A stretch of 64,000 nucleotides of DNA, from positions 62,001 through 126,000 of the forward strand of contig NZ_PIRF01000005.1 in assembly GCF_003049705.1 (NCBI RefSeq), given 5' to 3'. The position numbers were made by a program, and so were the translations under genes. This document shows positions 7,680 to 14,616 of the stretch, in pieces (position 1 is the first letter of the stretch; every line of letters starts with the position of its first letter). Origin of the DNA: Campylobacter concisus (lineage in GTDB: Bacteria > Campylobacterota > Campylobacteria > Campylobacterales > Campylobacteraceae). The notes under the pieces were generated by a model. That model did not search any database. It saw only the letters and a list, made by a program, of their open reading frames with translations, and was not told the origin of the DNA.

Positions 7680-8402
7680 ATGAAGAAAATTTTGCCATTT
7701 TTAGCGCCTATTTGCCTCTTTGCAAGTAGCTGTGACGAGCTAATACAAGAGAGTGTGAGGGAGTTTTATAAAAGCGATAGAAATTTGGAGAGAGCCATAA
7801 ATTTAGCCGAGCAAGCGACTGATGTCTGCTTAAAAGAGGGCAACACCGAGCAGGCGATCACTTCGCTCATAAATAGCGCTAGCATTTGCATGGTAAATAA
7901 AGAGCCACAAAAGGCGTTAGAGCTCTCACAAAGAGCCCTAGAGCTTGTGGCAAACGTTAGCGACAAGCTGCTACTAGCTCGCTCTTATCATAGCCTAGGT
8001 GCGGCACAAAAGGCGCTAGGCAGATACGACGAAGCGCTTGCTAATTTTCAAGAAGCTCTAAAAATTTATGACGATGCGCCAGATGCTCCAATGCACGACG
8101 AGTTAGTCTGCATAAAAGGTATCGCTAGTGCCTACTACCTAAAAAACGACTTTGATAAAGCCTATGAAAATCATCTTTTAGCGCTAAATTTACTTGATAT
8201 CACGCCAGAGTTAAGTGGCAACGAGCTTGTGCGATCAGAGCTGTTAATAGAGCTTGCTAACGACCTAGCAAAGCTTAATCAAAAGGACGAAGCTGCCCAA
8301 AACTACAAAAAAGTGCTTGAAATTTTAAATAGCAAAGAGCAAAACCCTCGCGCACAAGATCTTTTAGAGCAAGCCAACAAAGGACTAAAGGAGCTTAACT
8401 AA
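7680..8402 (+). CDS. Secreted tetratricopeptide-repeat protein
   Basis: 240 residues with a signal peptide (MKKILPFLAPICLFASSC); the Cys near residue 18 gives a marginal lipobox, so it may be a lipoprotein or a plain periplasmic protein. The rest is TPR-like helix pairs, clearest near residues 95-125 (ARSYHSLGAAQKALGRYDEA), 145-170 (ASAYYLKNDFDKAYENH) and 185-215 (LANDLAKLNQKDEAAQNYKK). Such proteins act as scaffolds in the periplasm; the partner is unknown. Composition is back to the AT-rich norm, marking the right side of the GC-rich segment. Its 3' end overlaps the convergent rdgB gene by eight bases. Confidence 0.75.
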   Translation: MKKILPFLAPICLFASSCDELIQESVREFYKSDRNLERAINLAEQATDVCLKEGNTEQAITSLINSASICMVNKEPQKALELSQRALELVANVSDKLLLARSYHSLGAAQKALGRYDEALANFQEALKIYDDAPDAPMHDELVCIKGIASAYYLKNDFDKAYENHLLALNLLDITPELSGNELVRSELLIELANDLAKLNQKDEAAQNYKKVLEILNSKEQNPRAQDLLEQANKGLKELN

Positions 8403-9036
8403 AATTTTTCTTTAGGCTTTTTAGTACAAAATTTGCAAGCTCAAGTCCCTTTGAACGGTGAGAAATTTTAAGCTTCGTCTCATTATCTAGCTCACCAAGC
8501 GTCTTAGTAAAGCCATCTGGGATAAAAAGTGCGTCATAGCCAAAGCCGTTTGTGCCACGCTCCTCATCTATCGCTTTGCCATACATAAAGCCATGAGTTG
8601 TGTAGTCGCCAAATTTTGAGCTAATAGCGATACAGGCGGTGTAGTGAGCTGGTGAGCTCTCTAAATTTAGCGCCTTTAGCTTGCTAATTAACTTTGCTCT
8701 GTTGTTTGCATCATCTGCGTTCTTGCCGCATACCTTGCCATTTTCATCAAGGTCAAAATAGCGCGCAGAGTAGATCCCGGGCTCGCCACCAAGTGCATCC
8801 ACGCTAATGCCGCTATCATCGCTAAGTGCAATAAATTCGCCCCCAAGCCCTTGCTCTTTAAGCTTTGCAAAGACGGCTCTTGACTTTATGAGTGCATTTT
8901 GCTGAAAAGTGCTGCCATCTTCAACGATATCAAATGGCTTTACAACCTCGCTTAGGGCATGAATTTCATAGCCTTTTAAAAATTCTTTTATTTCTTTTAC
9001 TTTGTCTAAATTTGACGTCGCAAGCACGATCTTCAT
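8395..9036 (-). CDS. rdgB: XTP/dITP pyrophosphatase (RdgB/HAM1)
   Basis: House-cleaning enzyme that hydrolyses non-canonical purine nucleoside triphosphates (XTP, dITP/ITP) to monophosphates, keeping them out of DNA and RNA. It has 213 residues, the usual family length. Visible family motifs are the N-terminal nucleotide-binding ATSNLDKVKEI (residues 6-16), FIALSDDSGISVDALGGEPG near residues 68-88, and the C-terminal GFGYDALFIPDG near residues 165-176 and ISHRSKGL near residue 192. The start ATG is preceded by a GAGCTCTTG region with only a modest ribosome site. It is convergent with the TPR gene and divergent from the MFS gene. Confidence 0.93.
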   Translation of the reverse strand: MKIVLATSNLDKVKEIKEFLKGYEIHALSEVVKPFDIVEDGSTFQQNALIKSRAVFAKLKEQGLGGEFIALSDDSGISVDALGGEPGIYSARYFDLDENGKVCGKNADDANNRAKLISKLKALNLESSPAHYTACIAISSKFGDYTTHGFMYGKAIDEERGTNGFGYDALFIPDGFTKTLGELDNETKLKISHRSKGLELANFVLKSLKKNFS

Positions 9037-9149
9037 TGCAAGAGCTCCTTGATTTTTGGGCGTATTTTACAAAAAAGTAGATTAAATTTTTAAATTTAAA
9101 TTAGCGTTAAAATGATAAACTTAGTCCTTTTAAAAATAAGGAAAATTTT

Positions 9150-10451
9150 ATGTTAAAAAGCGTTTTACCACTATCTTTTATCATAGCAAGCAGATTTTTA
9201 GGTCTTTTTATAGTTTTGCCAGTGCTTAGCCTTTATGCCTTAAATTTACGCGGAGCAAACGAGTTTTTAGTAGGGCTAATAGTAGGCGTCTATGCGATCT
9301 CACAGATGATATTTCAAGTGCCTTTTGGAGCGCTCTCGGATAGGATAGGACGCAAAAAAACATTAACAATCGGACTTTTGGTTTTTATCATCGGCTCAAT
9401 AATTTGTGCACTTACAAGCGATATTTTTACCATGCTATTTGGTAGATTTTTACAAGGCGTAGGTGCTATCGGAGCAGTTGCAACTGCGATGATAAGTGAC
9501 TATATAACAGAAGAAAAACGCTCAAAAGCTATGGCGATAATGGGTGCTTTTATAGGGCTTAGTTTCACACTTTCTATGGTGCTTGGGCCGCTTCTTGCCA
9601 AAGACTATGGGCTTTCAAGTCTCTTTTATCTAAGTGCCACTCTTAGCCTGCTTTGCATTGTACTTCTTTACACCGTTGTGCCAAAAGAGATAAAAGTGAG
9701 TGCTAAAAGTGAAAAAGTACCATTTGGTAAGCTGTTTTTACAAAAAGACTACATGATCATAAATTTCACCTCTTTTATGCAAAAGATGCTAGCAAGCATC
9801 GCATTTTTGGTGATCCCTATCGTTTTAGTAAAAGAGTACGGTTACGAAAGCAGCGAGCTTTACAAGGTCTATACACTTGGTGCCGTACTTGGCTTTTTGG
9901 CTATGGGGCTAGCTGGTGCCCTTGGCGATGGCAAGGGACTTAGCAAGGTCATCTTAATAGCTGGTACGCTACTTTTTGCTCTAACCTACACTATTTTTGC
10001 CATTAGCTTTACACTTTTTATCTTCGTTTTGGGAGTTGCTATATTTTTTATAGGATTTAACCTTCACGAGCCCATCATGCAATCAACCGCGACAAAATTT
10101 GTAAAATCCTCGCAAAAAGGCTCAGCCCTTGGTGTATTTAATTCATTTGGCTATCTAGGAAGCTTTGTTGGAGGTGCGTTTGGTGGGTATATCTTGCACG
10201 CCTTTGGTTTTAAAGTACTAGCCATCATCTGCGTGGTGCTTTGCGTGATCTGGCTTATTTTACTCTTTAGCCTGAGCGATCCAAGAATTTTTAAAAATAT
10301 CTATCTAAGCCCTGAAGTAAGTTTAAATTTAGAGCTGCTAAATAGACAAAAAGGTGTAGTCGATTATTACAAAAACGAGAAAAATCAAGTGATAAAATTT
10401 GACTCTCGCCTAACAAGCGAGGCGGCTTTAAAAGAGAGCTTGAAGTTTTGA
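9150..10451 (+). CDS. Major facilitator superfamily transporter
   Basis: 433-residue, twelve-helix MFS protein. The family loop between helices 2 and 3 is clear (GALSDRIGRKKTL at about residues 62-74), followed by GRFLQGVGAIGAV near residue 107, typical of drug:H+ antiporters or sugar-efflux-like carriers. A hydrophilic tail of about 50 residues follows the last helix (LNRQKGVVDYYKNEK). It starts at an ATG with an AAGGAAAA ribosome site and its stop overlaps the next gene's TTG by four bases, so the two are co-translated. The substrate cannot be predicted; the extended tail recalls YajR-like members but is too short for the full extra domain. Confidence 0.85.
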   Translation: MLKSVLPLSFIIASRFLGLFIVLPVLSLYALNLRGANEFLVGLIVGVYAISQMIFQVPFGALSDRIGRKKTLTIGLLVFIIGSIICALTSDIFTMLFGRFLQGVGAIGAVATAMISDYITEEKRSKAMAIMGAFIGLSFTLSMVLGPLLAKDYGLSSLFYLSATLSLLCIVLLYTVVPKEIKVSAKSEKVPFGKLFLQKDYMIINFTSFMQKMLASIAFLVIPIVLVKEYGYESSELYKVYTLGAVLGFLAMGLAGALGDGKGLSKVILIAGTLLFALTYTIFAISFTLFIFVLGVAIFFIGFNLHEPIMQSTATKFVKSSQKGSALGVFNSFGYLGSFVGGAFGGYILHAFGFKVLAIICVVLCVIWLILLFSLSDPRIFKNIYLSPEVSLNLELLNRQKGVVDYYKNEKNQVIKFDSRLTSEAALKESLKF

Positions 10452-11584
10452 TCTACGACGTCATCATCATTGGTGCCGGTGCTAGCGGACTATTTTTAGG
10501 AGCAAATTTAAAGGGTAAAAAGGTTGCCATCTTAGAAAAAAATAGTAGTGCTGGCAAAAAGATCCTAGCAAGCGGTGGCGGCAGATGCAACATCACAAAC
10601 CGCTTTGTAAGCGCCAAAAACTACCTTGGCGAGCAAAAATTTATAGAGCAAATTTTAGAAGTACTGACCCCAGATCAAGTTTTAATTTTTTTTAGCGAGC
10701 TTAAATTTAGTAAGCAAAAGCAAAATCAATTTTTCTGCGATAGCGGCGCAAAGAGTGTCTTGAGCGTACTTTTAAAAAGGCAAAATGCAGATATTTTTTA
10801 TAACAAAGAAGTTCTTGGTGCTAAAAAAATAGATGAAATTTTTGAAATTCTAACAAAAGATGAGAAATTTAGAGCTAGAAATTTAGTCATCGCAAGTGGC
10901 GGACTAAGCTACAAAGCCCTTGGCGCAAGCGACATTGGCTATAAAATAGCAAATAATTTTGGTATTGAAACCTCAGCTCTTGCGCCTGTACTTGTTGGAT
11001 TTAGCGTGCAAAAAGATGAGTTTTGGTTTAAAGAGCTTAGCGGAGTTAGTCTAAATGCTGATGTTGAGATGAGCGACAAAAACGATAATCATAAATTTAG
11101 TGACAATGTGCTTTTTACACACAGAGGCATAAGCGGCCCAGCGATACTAAATGCATCTTTGTTTTGGCAAAAAGGACGAATCTGCATAAATTTTTTGCCT
11201 AGATTTAGTGAGAAAAATTTAATAAACGGCAAAAAGCAGCTTAGCTCAGTTTTACCCTTACCAAAGAGATTTGTACTAGAGTTTTTAAAAAATTTTGGCC
11301 TAAAAGATAGAGCTTTTTATGAATTTAGCGATAAAGAGAGACAAATCATAAAAAGGCTTTTTGCTTATGAATTTGCTCCAGCTGGGACATTTGGCTTTGA
11401 AAGAGCGGAAGTCACAAAAGGCGGTGTAAAGATTGAATTTTTAGATAAAAATTTACAAGACTCTAACGTTAAGGGGCTTTATTTCATTGGTGAGGTCTTG
11501 GACATCACTGGCATGCTTGGCGGATATAACTTACATTTTGCATTTGCAAGCGCTCTAAAGGTGGCTAGGGTCTTAAATCTATGA
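10448..11584 (+). CDS. NAD(P)/FAD-dependent oxidoreductase, HI0933/YhiN (BaiN-like) family
   Basis: Flavoprotein of 378 residues. The FAD-binding GAGASGLFLGANLKGK is at about residues 8-23, then KKILASGGGRCNITN near residues 37-51, a hallmark of the HI0933/YhiN family, and a C-terminal FIGEVLDITGMLGGYNLHFA near residues 344-363. The family's physiological role is poorly known; one member (BaiN) is a bile-acid dehydro-reductase, which should not be transferred here. It starts at TTG overlapping the MFS stop (TTGA). Pairing with a transporter may mean a shared small-molecule pathway, which is inference. Confidence 0.88.
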   Translation: MIYDVIIIGAGASGLFLGANLKGKKVAILEKNSSAGKKILASGGGRCNITNRFVSAKNYLGEQKFIEQILEVLTPDQVLIFFSELKFSKQKQNQFFCDSGAKSVLSVLLKRQNADIFYNKEVLGAKKIDEIFEILTKDEKFRARNLVIASGGLSYKALGASDIGYKIANNFGIETSALAPVLVGFSVQKDEFWFKELSGVSLNADVEMSDKNDNHKFSDNVLFTHRGISGPAILNASLFWQKGRICINFLPRFSEKNLINGKKQLSSVLPLPKRFVLEFLKNFGLKDRAFYEFSDKERQIIKRLFAYEFAPAGTFGFERAEVTKGGVKIEFLDKNLQDSNVKGLYFIGEVLDITGMLGGYNLHFAFASALKVARVLNL

Positions 11585-11833
11585 TCTCCTAGAAGTTAGC
11601 TAATTTTTAGACAAATTTTCATATTTTAAATAAAATAAAATTACCATGAAAGTAGCGTTTTTAAGCAAATTTATTCAGAGTAATTTAGATGTTAAAAATT
11701 CATAATAAATACTTTAAAAATATTTTGCGCCAAATAAAGATAATAAATTTTTGGAGTAAATTTTATAACCAAGCAAGCTAAACGTTAGGTTAAATTTACT
11801 TTAAAGTATAAGCAGCTCGGGAATATTAGATTA

Positions 11834-12475
11834 TCAAACTTCTTTTATAAAGCTAACGGCTTCAAATGGGTTTGAGAAAATATGTTTACTAAATTTCTCC
11901 AAATCACTCTTTTGACCATATCCACAAGTTAGACCCACGCCTGTAACAAAGGCAGCTTGTGCAGCCAATATATCCATAATGGTATCACCTACCATAAATG
12001 CATTATTTTTATCTTTATTAAGTCTAGTTAAAGCCAAATTTATTGGCTCTGGATTTGGTTTTGGATTAGCAACATCGTCTCTTCCAATAACAGTTTTTAT
12101 ATATTTCATAACCCCTAAATGCTCAAGCAAGATAATAGAAAATTTTGAAGTTTTCGTAGTAACTATACCAACATCAGCAAAGCTACTTGCTTCCTTCAAT
12201 GCTTCACTTGCATAATCTAAGAGTACCGTCTCATCAAGGTAAATTTTTTCGTAGCAAGCTTTATACTCTTTTATATAGCTATCAATTAAATTTTTGCTTG
12301 CACCAAGTCTTTCAAACATTATTTCAAGCGGATGACCAACCAAAGACTTTAATGCATTATGGTCTGGCTCTTTTTTACCATGGGATAAAAAAGCTCTATC
12401 AAATCCTTTTAAAATAGCAGAAGTAGAATCAATAAGCGTACCGTCCAAATCAAAAAGTATGGTTTTTTCCATCAT
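11834..12475 (-). CDS. HAD-superfamily hydrolase, phosphoglycolate phosphatase-like
   Basis: 213 residues with the HAD motifs in order: motif I ILFDLDGTLIDS (residues 6-17), motif II TTKTS near residue 106, a lysine in KPNPEP near residue 140, and motif IV VGDTIMDI near residue 163. The helical cap lies between motifs I and II, as in Gph-type phosphatases. The substrate may be 2-phosphoglycolate or another small phosphomonoester. Its neighbour upstream on the same strand is cadF, an order I remember from C. jejuni. The ATG follows a GGAGAA ribosome site that sits directly after a hairpin terminator, so expression may depend on read-through from cadF. Confidence 0.85.
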   Translation of the reverse strand: MMEKTILFDLDGTLIDSTSAILKGFDRAFLSHGKKEPDHNALKSLVGHPLEIMFERLGASKNLIDSYIKEYKACYEKIYLDETVLLDYASEALKEASSFADVGIVTTKTSKFSIILLEHLGVMKYIKTVIGRDDVANPKPNPEPINLALTRLNKDKNNAFMVGDTIMDILAAQAAFVTGVGLTCGYGQKSDLEKFSKHIFSNPFEAVSFIKEV

Positions 12476-12495
12476 TTCTCCGTAGAAATAAAAAA

Positions 12496-12517
12496 GGGCC
12501 TAGCCGAAGCTAAGCCC
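12496..12517 (-). terminator. Rho-independent terminator between cadF and the HAD gene
   Basis: On the minus strand GGGCTTAGC, loop TTCG, GCTAGGCCC, then TTTTTTATTT. The stem has one mismatch and a stable UUCG-type tetraloop. It lies 28 bases after the cadF stop and only about 20 bases before the HAD start, so it ends cadF transcripts and can limit flow into the HAD gene. The plus strand also has A/T flanks. Confidence 0.8.
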
Positions 12518-12545
12518 AAAAAGAAGTAACTTTAAACAATTAAGA

Positions 12546-13562
12546 TTATTTATTGAAAGTAGCTTCAACGCGTCTATTTTGAGCGCGGCCTTCTTTAGTT
12601 TTGTTTGTAGCAATTGGTTTAAGCTCACCGTAGCCAACTGTTGAAATTTTATCCTCGCTTACTCCATAGCCAGCAAGAACATCAGCTACTGCTTTTGCTC
12701 TTTTTTCAGATAGTTTTTGGTTATAAGCTTCTGCACCTACGCTATCAGTGTGACCAGCAAGTACAACTTTATAATCTGGGTGTTCGCCCATGAAGTCAGC
12801 TACTTTTTTGATCTCAGCTGCATATTTTGGTCCAACTTTGTAGCTATCAAATGCAAAGTTAACATCTAGATCTCTAAGAACGATAACTTTCTCGCATCCT
12901 CTTTCGTCAACAACCACGCCAGCTGGAGTGTTAGGGCATTGATCTATATCATTTGGCACGCCATCATTATCATCATCAAGAACTGGAGTTGCTGCTGGAG
13001 TTGCTGCTGCAACTGGAGCTGCTGCCACAACTGGAGCTGCTTTTGAGTCAAGACCGATACCAAAGCCTAGTGAATAGAATAGGTTATGATCAGCATGTTC
13101 AAATTTGATAGCGTCTCTTGCTTCTGCTTTAAGAGCGAATCTATCAGTTACTTGATATCTTAAACCAAAACCATATTGGCCAAAACCGCCATCTTCATTT
13201 TTAACAAAAATAGCTGGAACATCTTCATAACCAGCACCAACTAAGCCATATAGACTAACTGGTCCAAAATCAACTATATCTTTTACAAGATTTGCATGAT
13301 ATCTAAGAACTCTTCCTTCTCTTGTTAAGCTACCTGTTTTTTCTTTTGCTTTTTGAGTGTAATCAACACCAAGCTCTACTTGGTCAAAGAAAAAATCTTC
13401 AAGATTTCTAGCAGCTCTAACACCAACGAAGTTATGGTCTTTTACACGTAGATTTCCCTCTGGGTGAACGCCACCAATAGTTGGAGTAACTTCATAATTA
13501 TATGCTGCGTTAGACGCAAAAACCGCTGTTGCGGCAACCATAGCTAAAGCAATCTTTTTCAT
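12546..13562 (-). CDS. cadF: CadF-like outer-membrane adhesin, OmpA family
   Basis: 338 residues: signal peptide (MKKIALAMVAATAVFASNA), an N-terminal beta-barrel (residues about 20-175) with the CadF-like features PEGNLRVKDHN and LFYSLGFGIG, a proline/alanine-rich hinge (about 178-195), a calcium-binding thrombospondin type 3-like segment (DDDNDGVPNDIDQCPNTP), and a C-terminal OmpA peptidoglycan-binding domain (GHTDSVGAEAYNQKLSEKRA, then GRAQNRRVE). In C. jejuni CadF binds fibronectin; here adhesion is inferred from homology and from the rpsI neighbour. The type 3 segment is longer than in C. jejuni CadF as I recall it. It has its own promoter (-10 at 13636), a palindrome at 13655 and a strong terminator. 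Confidence 0.82.
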   Translation of the reverse strand: MKKIALAMVAATAVFASNAAYNYEVTPTIGGVHPEGNLRVKDHNFVGVRAARNLEDFFFDQVELGVDYTQKAKEKTGSLTREGRVLRYHANLVKDIVDFGPVSLYGLVGAGYEDVPAIFVKNEDGGFGQYGFGLRYQVTDRFALKAEARDAIKFEHADHNLFYSLGFGIGLDSKAAPVVAAAPVAAATPAATPVLDDDNDGVPNDIDQCPNTPAGVVVDERGCEKVIVLRDLDVNFAFDSYKVGPKYAAEIKKVADFMGEHPDYKVVLAGHTDSVGAEAYNQKLSEKRAKAVADVLAGYGVSEDKISTVGYGELKPIATNKTKEGRAQNRRVEATFNK

Positions 13563-13635
13563 ATTTAGAATTCCTTTCTTAGGATTTATTTTAAAGTGGT
13601 TACATTTTAACTGAATAAAATTTAACCGACTCTAA

Positions 13636-13641
13636 ATCATA
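13636..13641 (-). promoter_or_regulatory. Probable -10 box of cadF
   Basis: TATGAT on the minus strand inside AAATTATGATTTAGAG, about 75 bases before the cadF ATG. The region upstream on the same strand carries a perfect palindrome in the -35 area. The ribosome site AAGGAATTC sits just before the ATG. Confidence 0.45.
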
Positions 13642-13654
13642 ATTTAATTAACAA

Positions 13655-13673
13655 TGTAAATTTGAAATTTACA
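13655..13673. promoter_or_regulatory. Perfect 19-base palindrome upstream of cadF, operator candidate
   Basis: TGTAAATTT-G-AAATTTACA: nine-base arms around one central base. It sits about 14 bases upstream of the proposed cadF -10, where a dimeric regulator would contact or block RNA polymerase. AAATTT is a common word in this genome, so chance is possible, but the TGT/ACA ends are typical of dimeric helix-turn-helix sites. Confidence 0.45.
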
Positions 13674-13682
13674 CAACTTAAA

Positions 13683-13710
13683 TTTTGCAAATGCAAAAGC
13701 ACTTGCAAAA
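13683..13710 (-). terminator. Weak hairpin after rpsI
   Basis: Inverted repeat TTTTGCAA at 13683-13690 and TTGCAAAA at 13703-13710, six bases beyond the rpsI stop on the minus strand. The stem is short and AT-rich, and no long T-run follows, so the call is weak; it may only partly separate rpsI from cadF. Confidence 0.35.
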
Positions 13711-13715
13711 ATTCA

Positions 13716-14105
13716 TTAACGTTTAGAGAATTGTGGGCTTCTTCTTGCCTTTCTTCTACCAAATTTCTTACGTTCAACAACACGAGAATCTCTAGTTAAT
13801 AAGCCTTTTGGTTTAAGTGCTGCTCTAAAATCAGCATCCATGTCAGCTAAAGCACGTGAAATGCCGTGTCTTAAAGCCTCAGCTTGTGCTGAATAACCAC
13901 CACCTAAGGTTGTAGCTACTACATCTATTAAACTCTCTTGTTTAGTAACTAGAAGTGGCTGAATTACTTTAAGCTTTATAGCTTCATGTCCACCAAGCCA
14001 AGTATTAAGATCCATACCATTTACTATGATTTTACCGCTTCCAGCTTTTATCCAAACCTTTGCTACGGCAGTTTTTCTTTTACCAGTTGCATAAACTTTT
14101 GCCAT
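13716..14105 (-). CDS. rpsI: 30S ribosomal protein S9
   Basis: 129 residues, the standard length. The N-terminus [17 protein letters not shown] and the basic C-terminus [17 protein letters not shown] are diagnostic; the extreme C-terminal SKR tail of S9 reaches toward the P-site tRNA. It lies two bases after rplM, the universal L13-S9 operon. Confidence 0.98.
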   Translation of the reverse strand: MAKVYATGKRKTAVAKVWIKAGSGKIIVNGMDLNTWLGGHEAIKLKVIQPLLVTKQESLIDVVATTLGGGYSAQAEALRHGISRALADMDADFRAALKPKGLLTRDSRVVERKKFGRRKARRSPQFSKR

Positions 14106-14107
14106 AA

Positions 14108-14536
14108 TTATTTTCCTTCTTTTTTAGCTATTTGTGCCGTATGAGGATGCTCACTGCCAGCATAAACTTTTAGTTTTTTTATCATCTCTCTTCCAAGTTT
14201 AGTTTTTGGAAGCATTCCACGAACAGCTAATTTAAATAGTTTTTCTGGCTTATTTGCTATCAAATCGCCAAATTTTTCACTCTTTACACTACCAAAGTAT
14301 CCTGAGTGTCTGTGATAAAGTTTATCTTCAGCTTTGTTATTACCAGTAAATTCTACTTTTGAAGCATTTATGATGATAACATAGTCGCCACAATCTACGT
14401 TTGGCGTGAAGCATGGTTTGTTTTTGCCACGAAGTATAGTTGCTACCTCAGTTAGCAATCTACCAAAACGTTTACCAGCTGCATCAACAACGATCCAGTC
14501 TCGTTTAACTTCGTTTGGCTTTGTTATTTTTGTCAT
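14108..14536 (-). CDS. rplM: 50S ribosomal protein L13
   Basis: 142 residues. Diagnostic segments are [20 protein letters not shown] near residues 13-32, the conserved HRHSGYFG near residue 75, and [10 protein letters not shown] near residue 107. It is the first gene of the L13-S9 pair, with a promoter at about 14572 and an AAGGTAAGAAA ribosome site. Confidence 0.98.
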   Translation of the reverse strand: MTKITKPNEVKRDWIVVDAAGKRFGRLLTEVATILRGKNKPCFTPNVDCGDYVIIINASKVEFTGNNKAEDKLYHRHSGYFGSVKSEKFGDLIANKPEKLFKLAVRGMLPKTKLGREMIKKLKVYAGSEHPHTAQIAKKEGK

Positions 14537-14571
14537 TTTCTTACCTTTGCCAAGTTAATTTTTGAGTTGTG

Positions 14572-14577
14572 ATTGTA
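14572..14577 (-). promoter_or_regulatory. Probable -10 box of the rplM-rpsI operon
   Basis: TACAAT on the minus strand (ATTGTA on the plus strand) about 40 bases before the rplM ATG, in the only intergenic gap between addA and rplM. Confidence 0.45.
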
Positions 14578-14616
14578 TTTAAACAATGCTTTTATAAAGC
14601 TTAAATTAAGTAGCAT

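Noticed and set aside
11646-11705. 19-codon plus-strand frame starting at ATG in the gap after the flavoprotein
   Set aside because: No ribosome site, no conserved feature and an AT-rich composition that makes short chance frames common.
11755-11800. AGTAAATTT/AAATTTACT inverted repeat downstream of the flavoprotein gene
   Set aside because: Short AT-only arms with a loop of almost 30 bases; it is likely to arise by chance in this composition.
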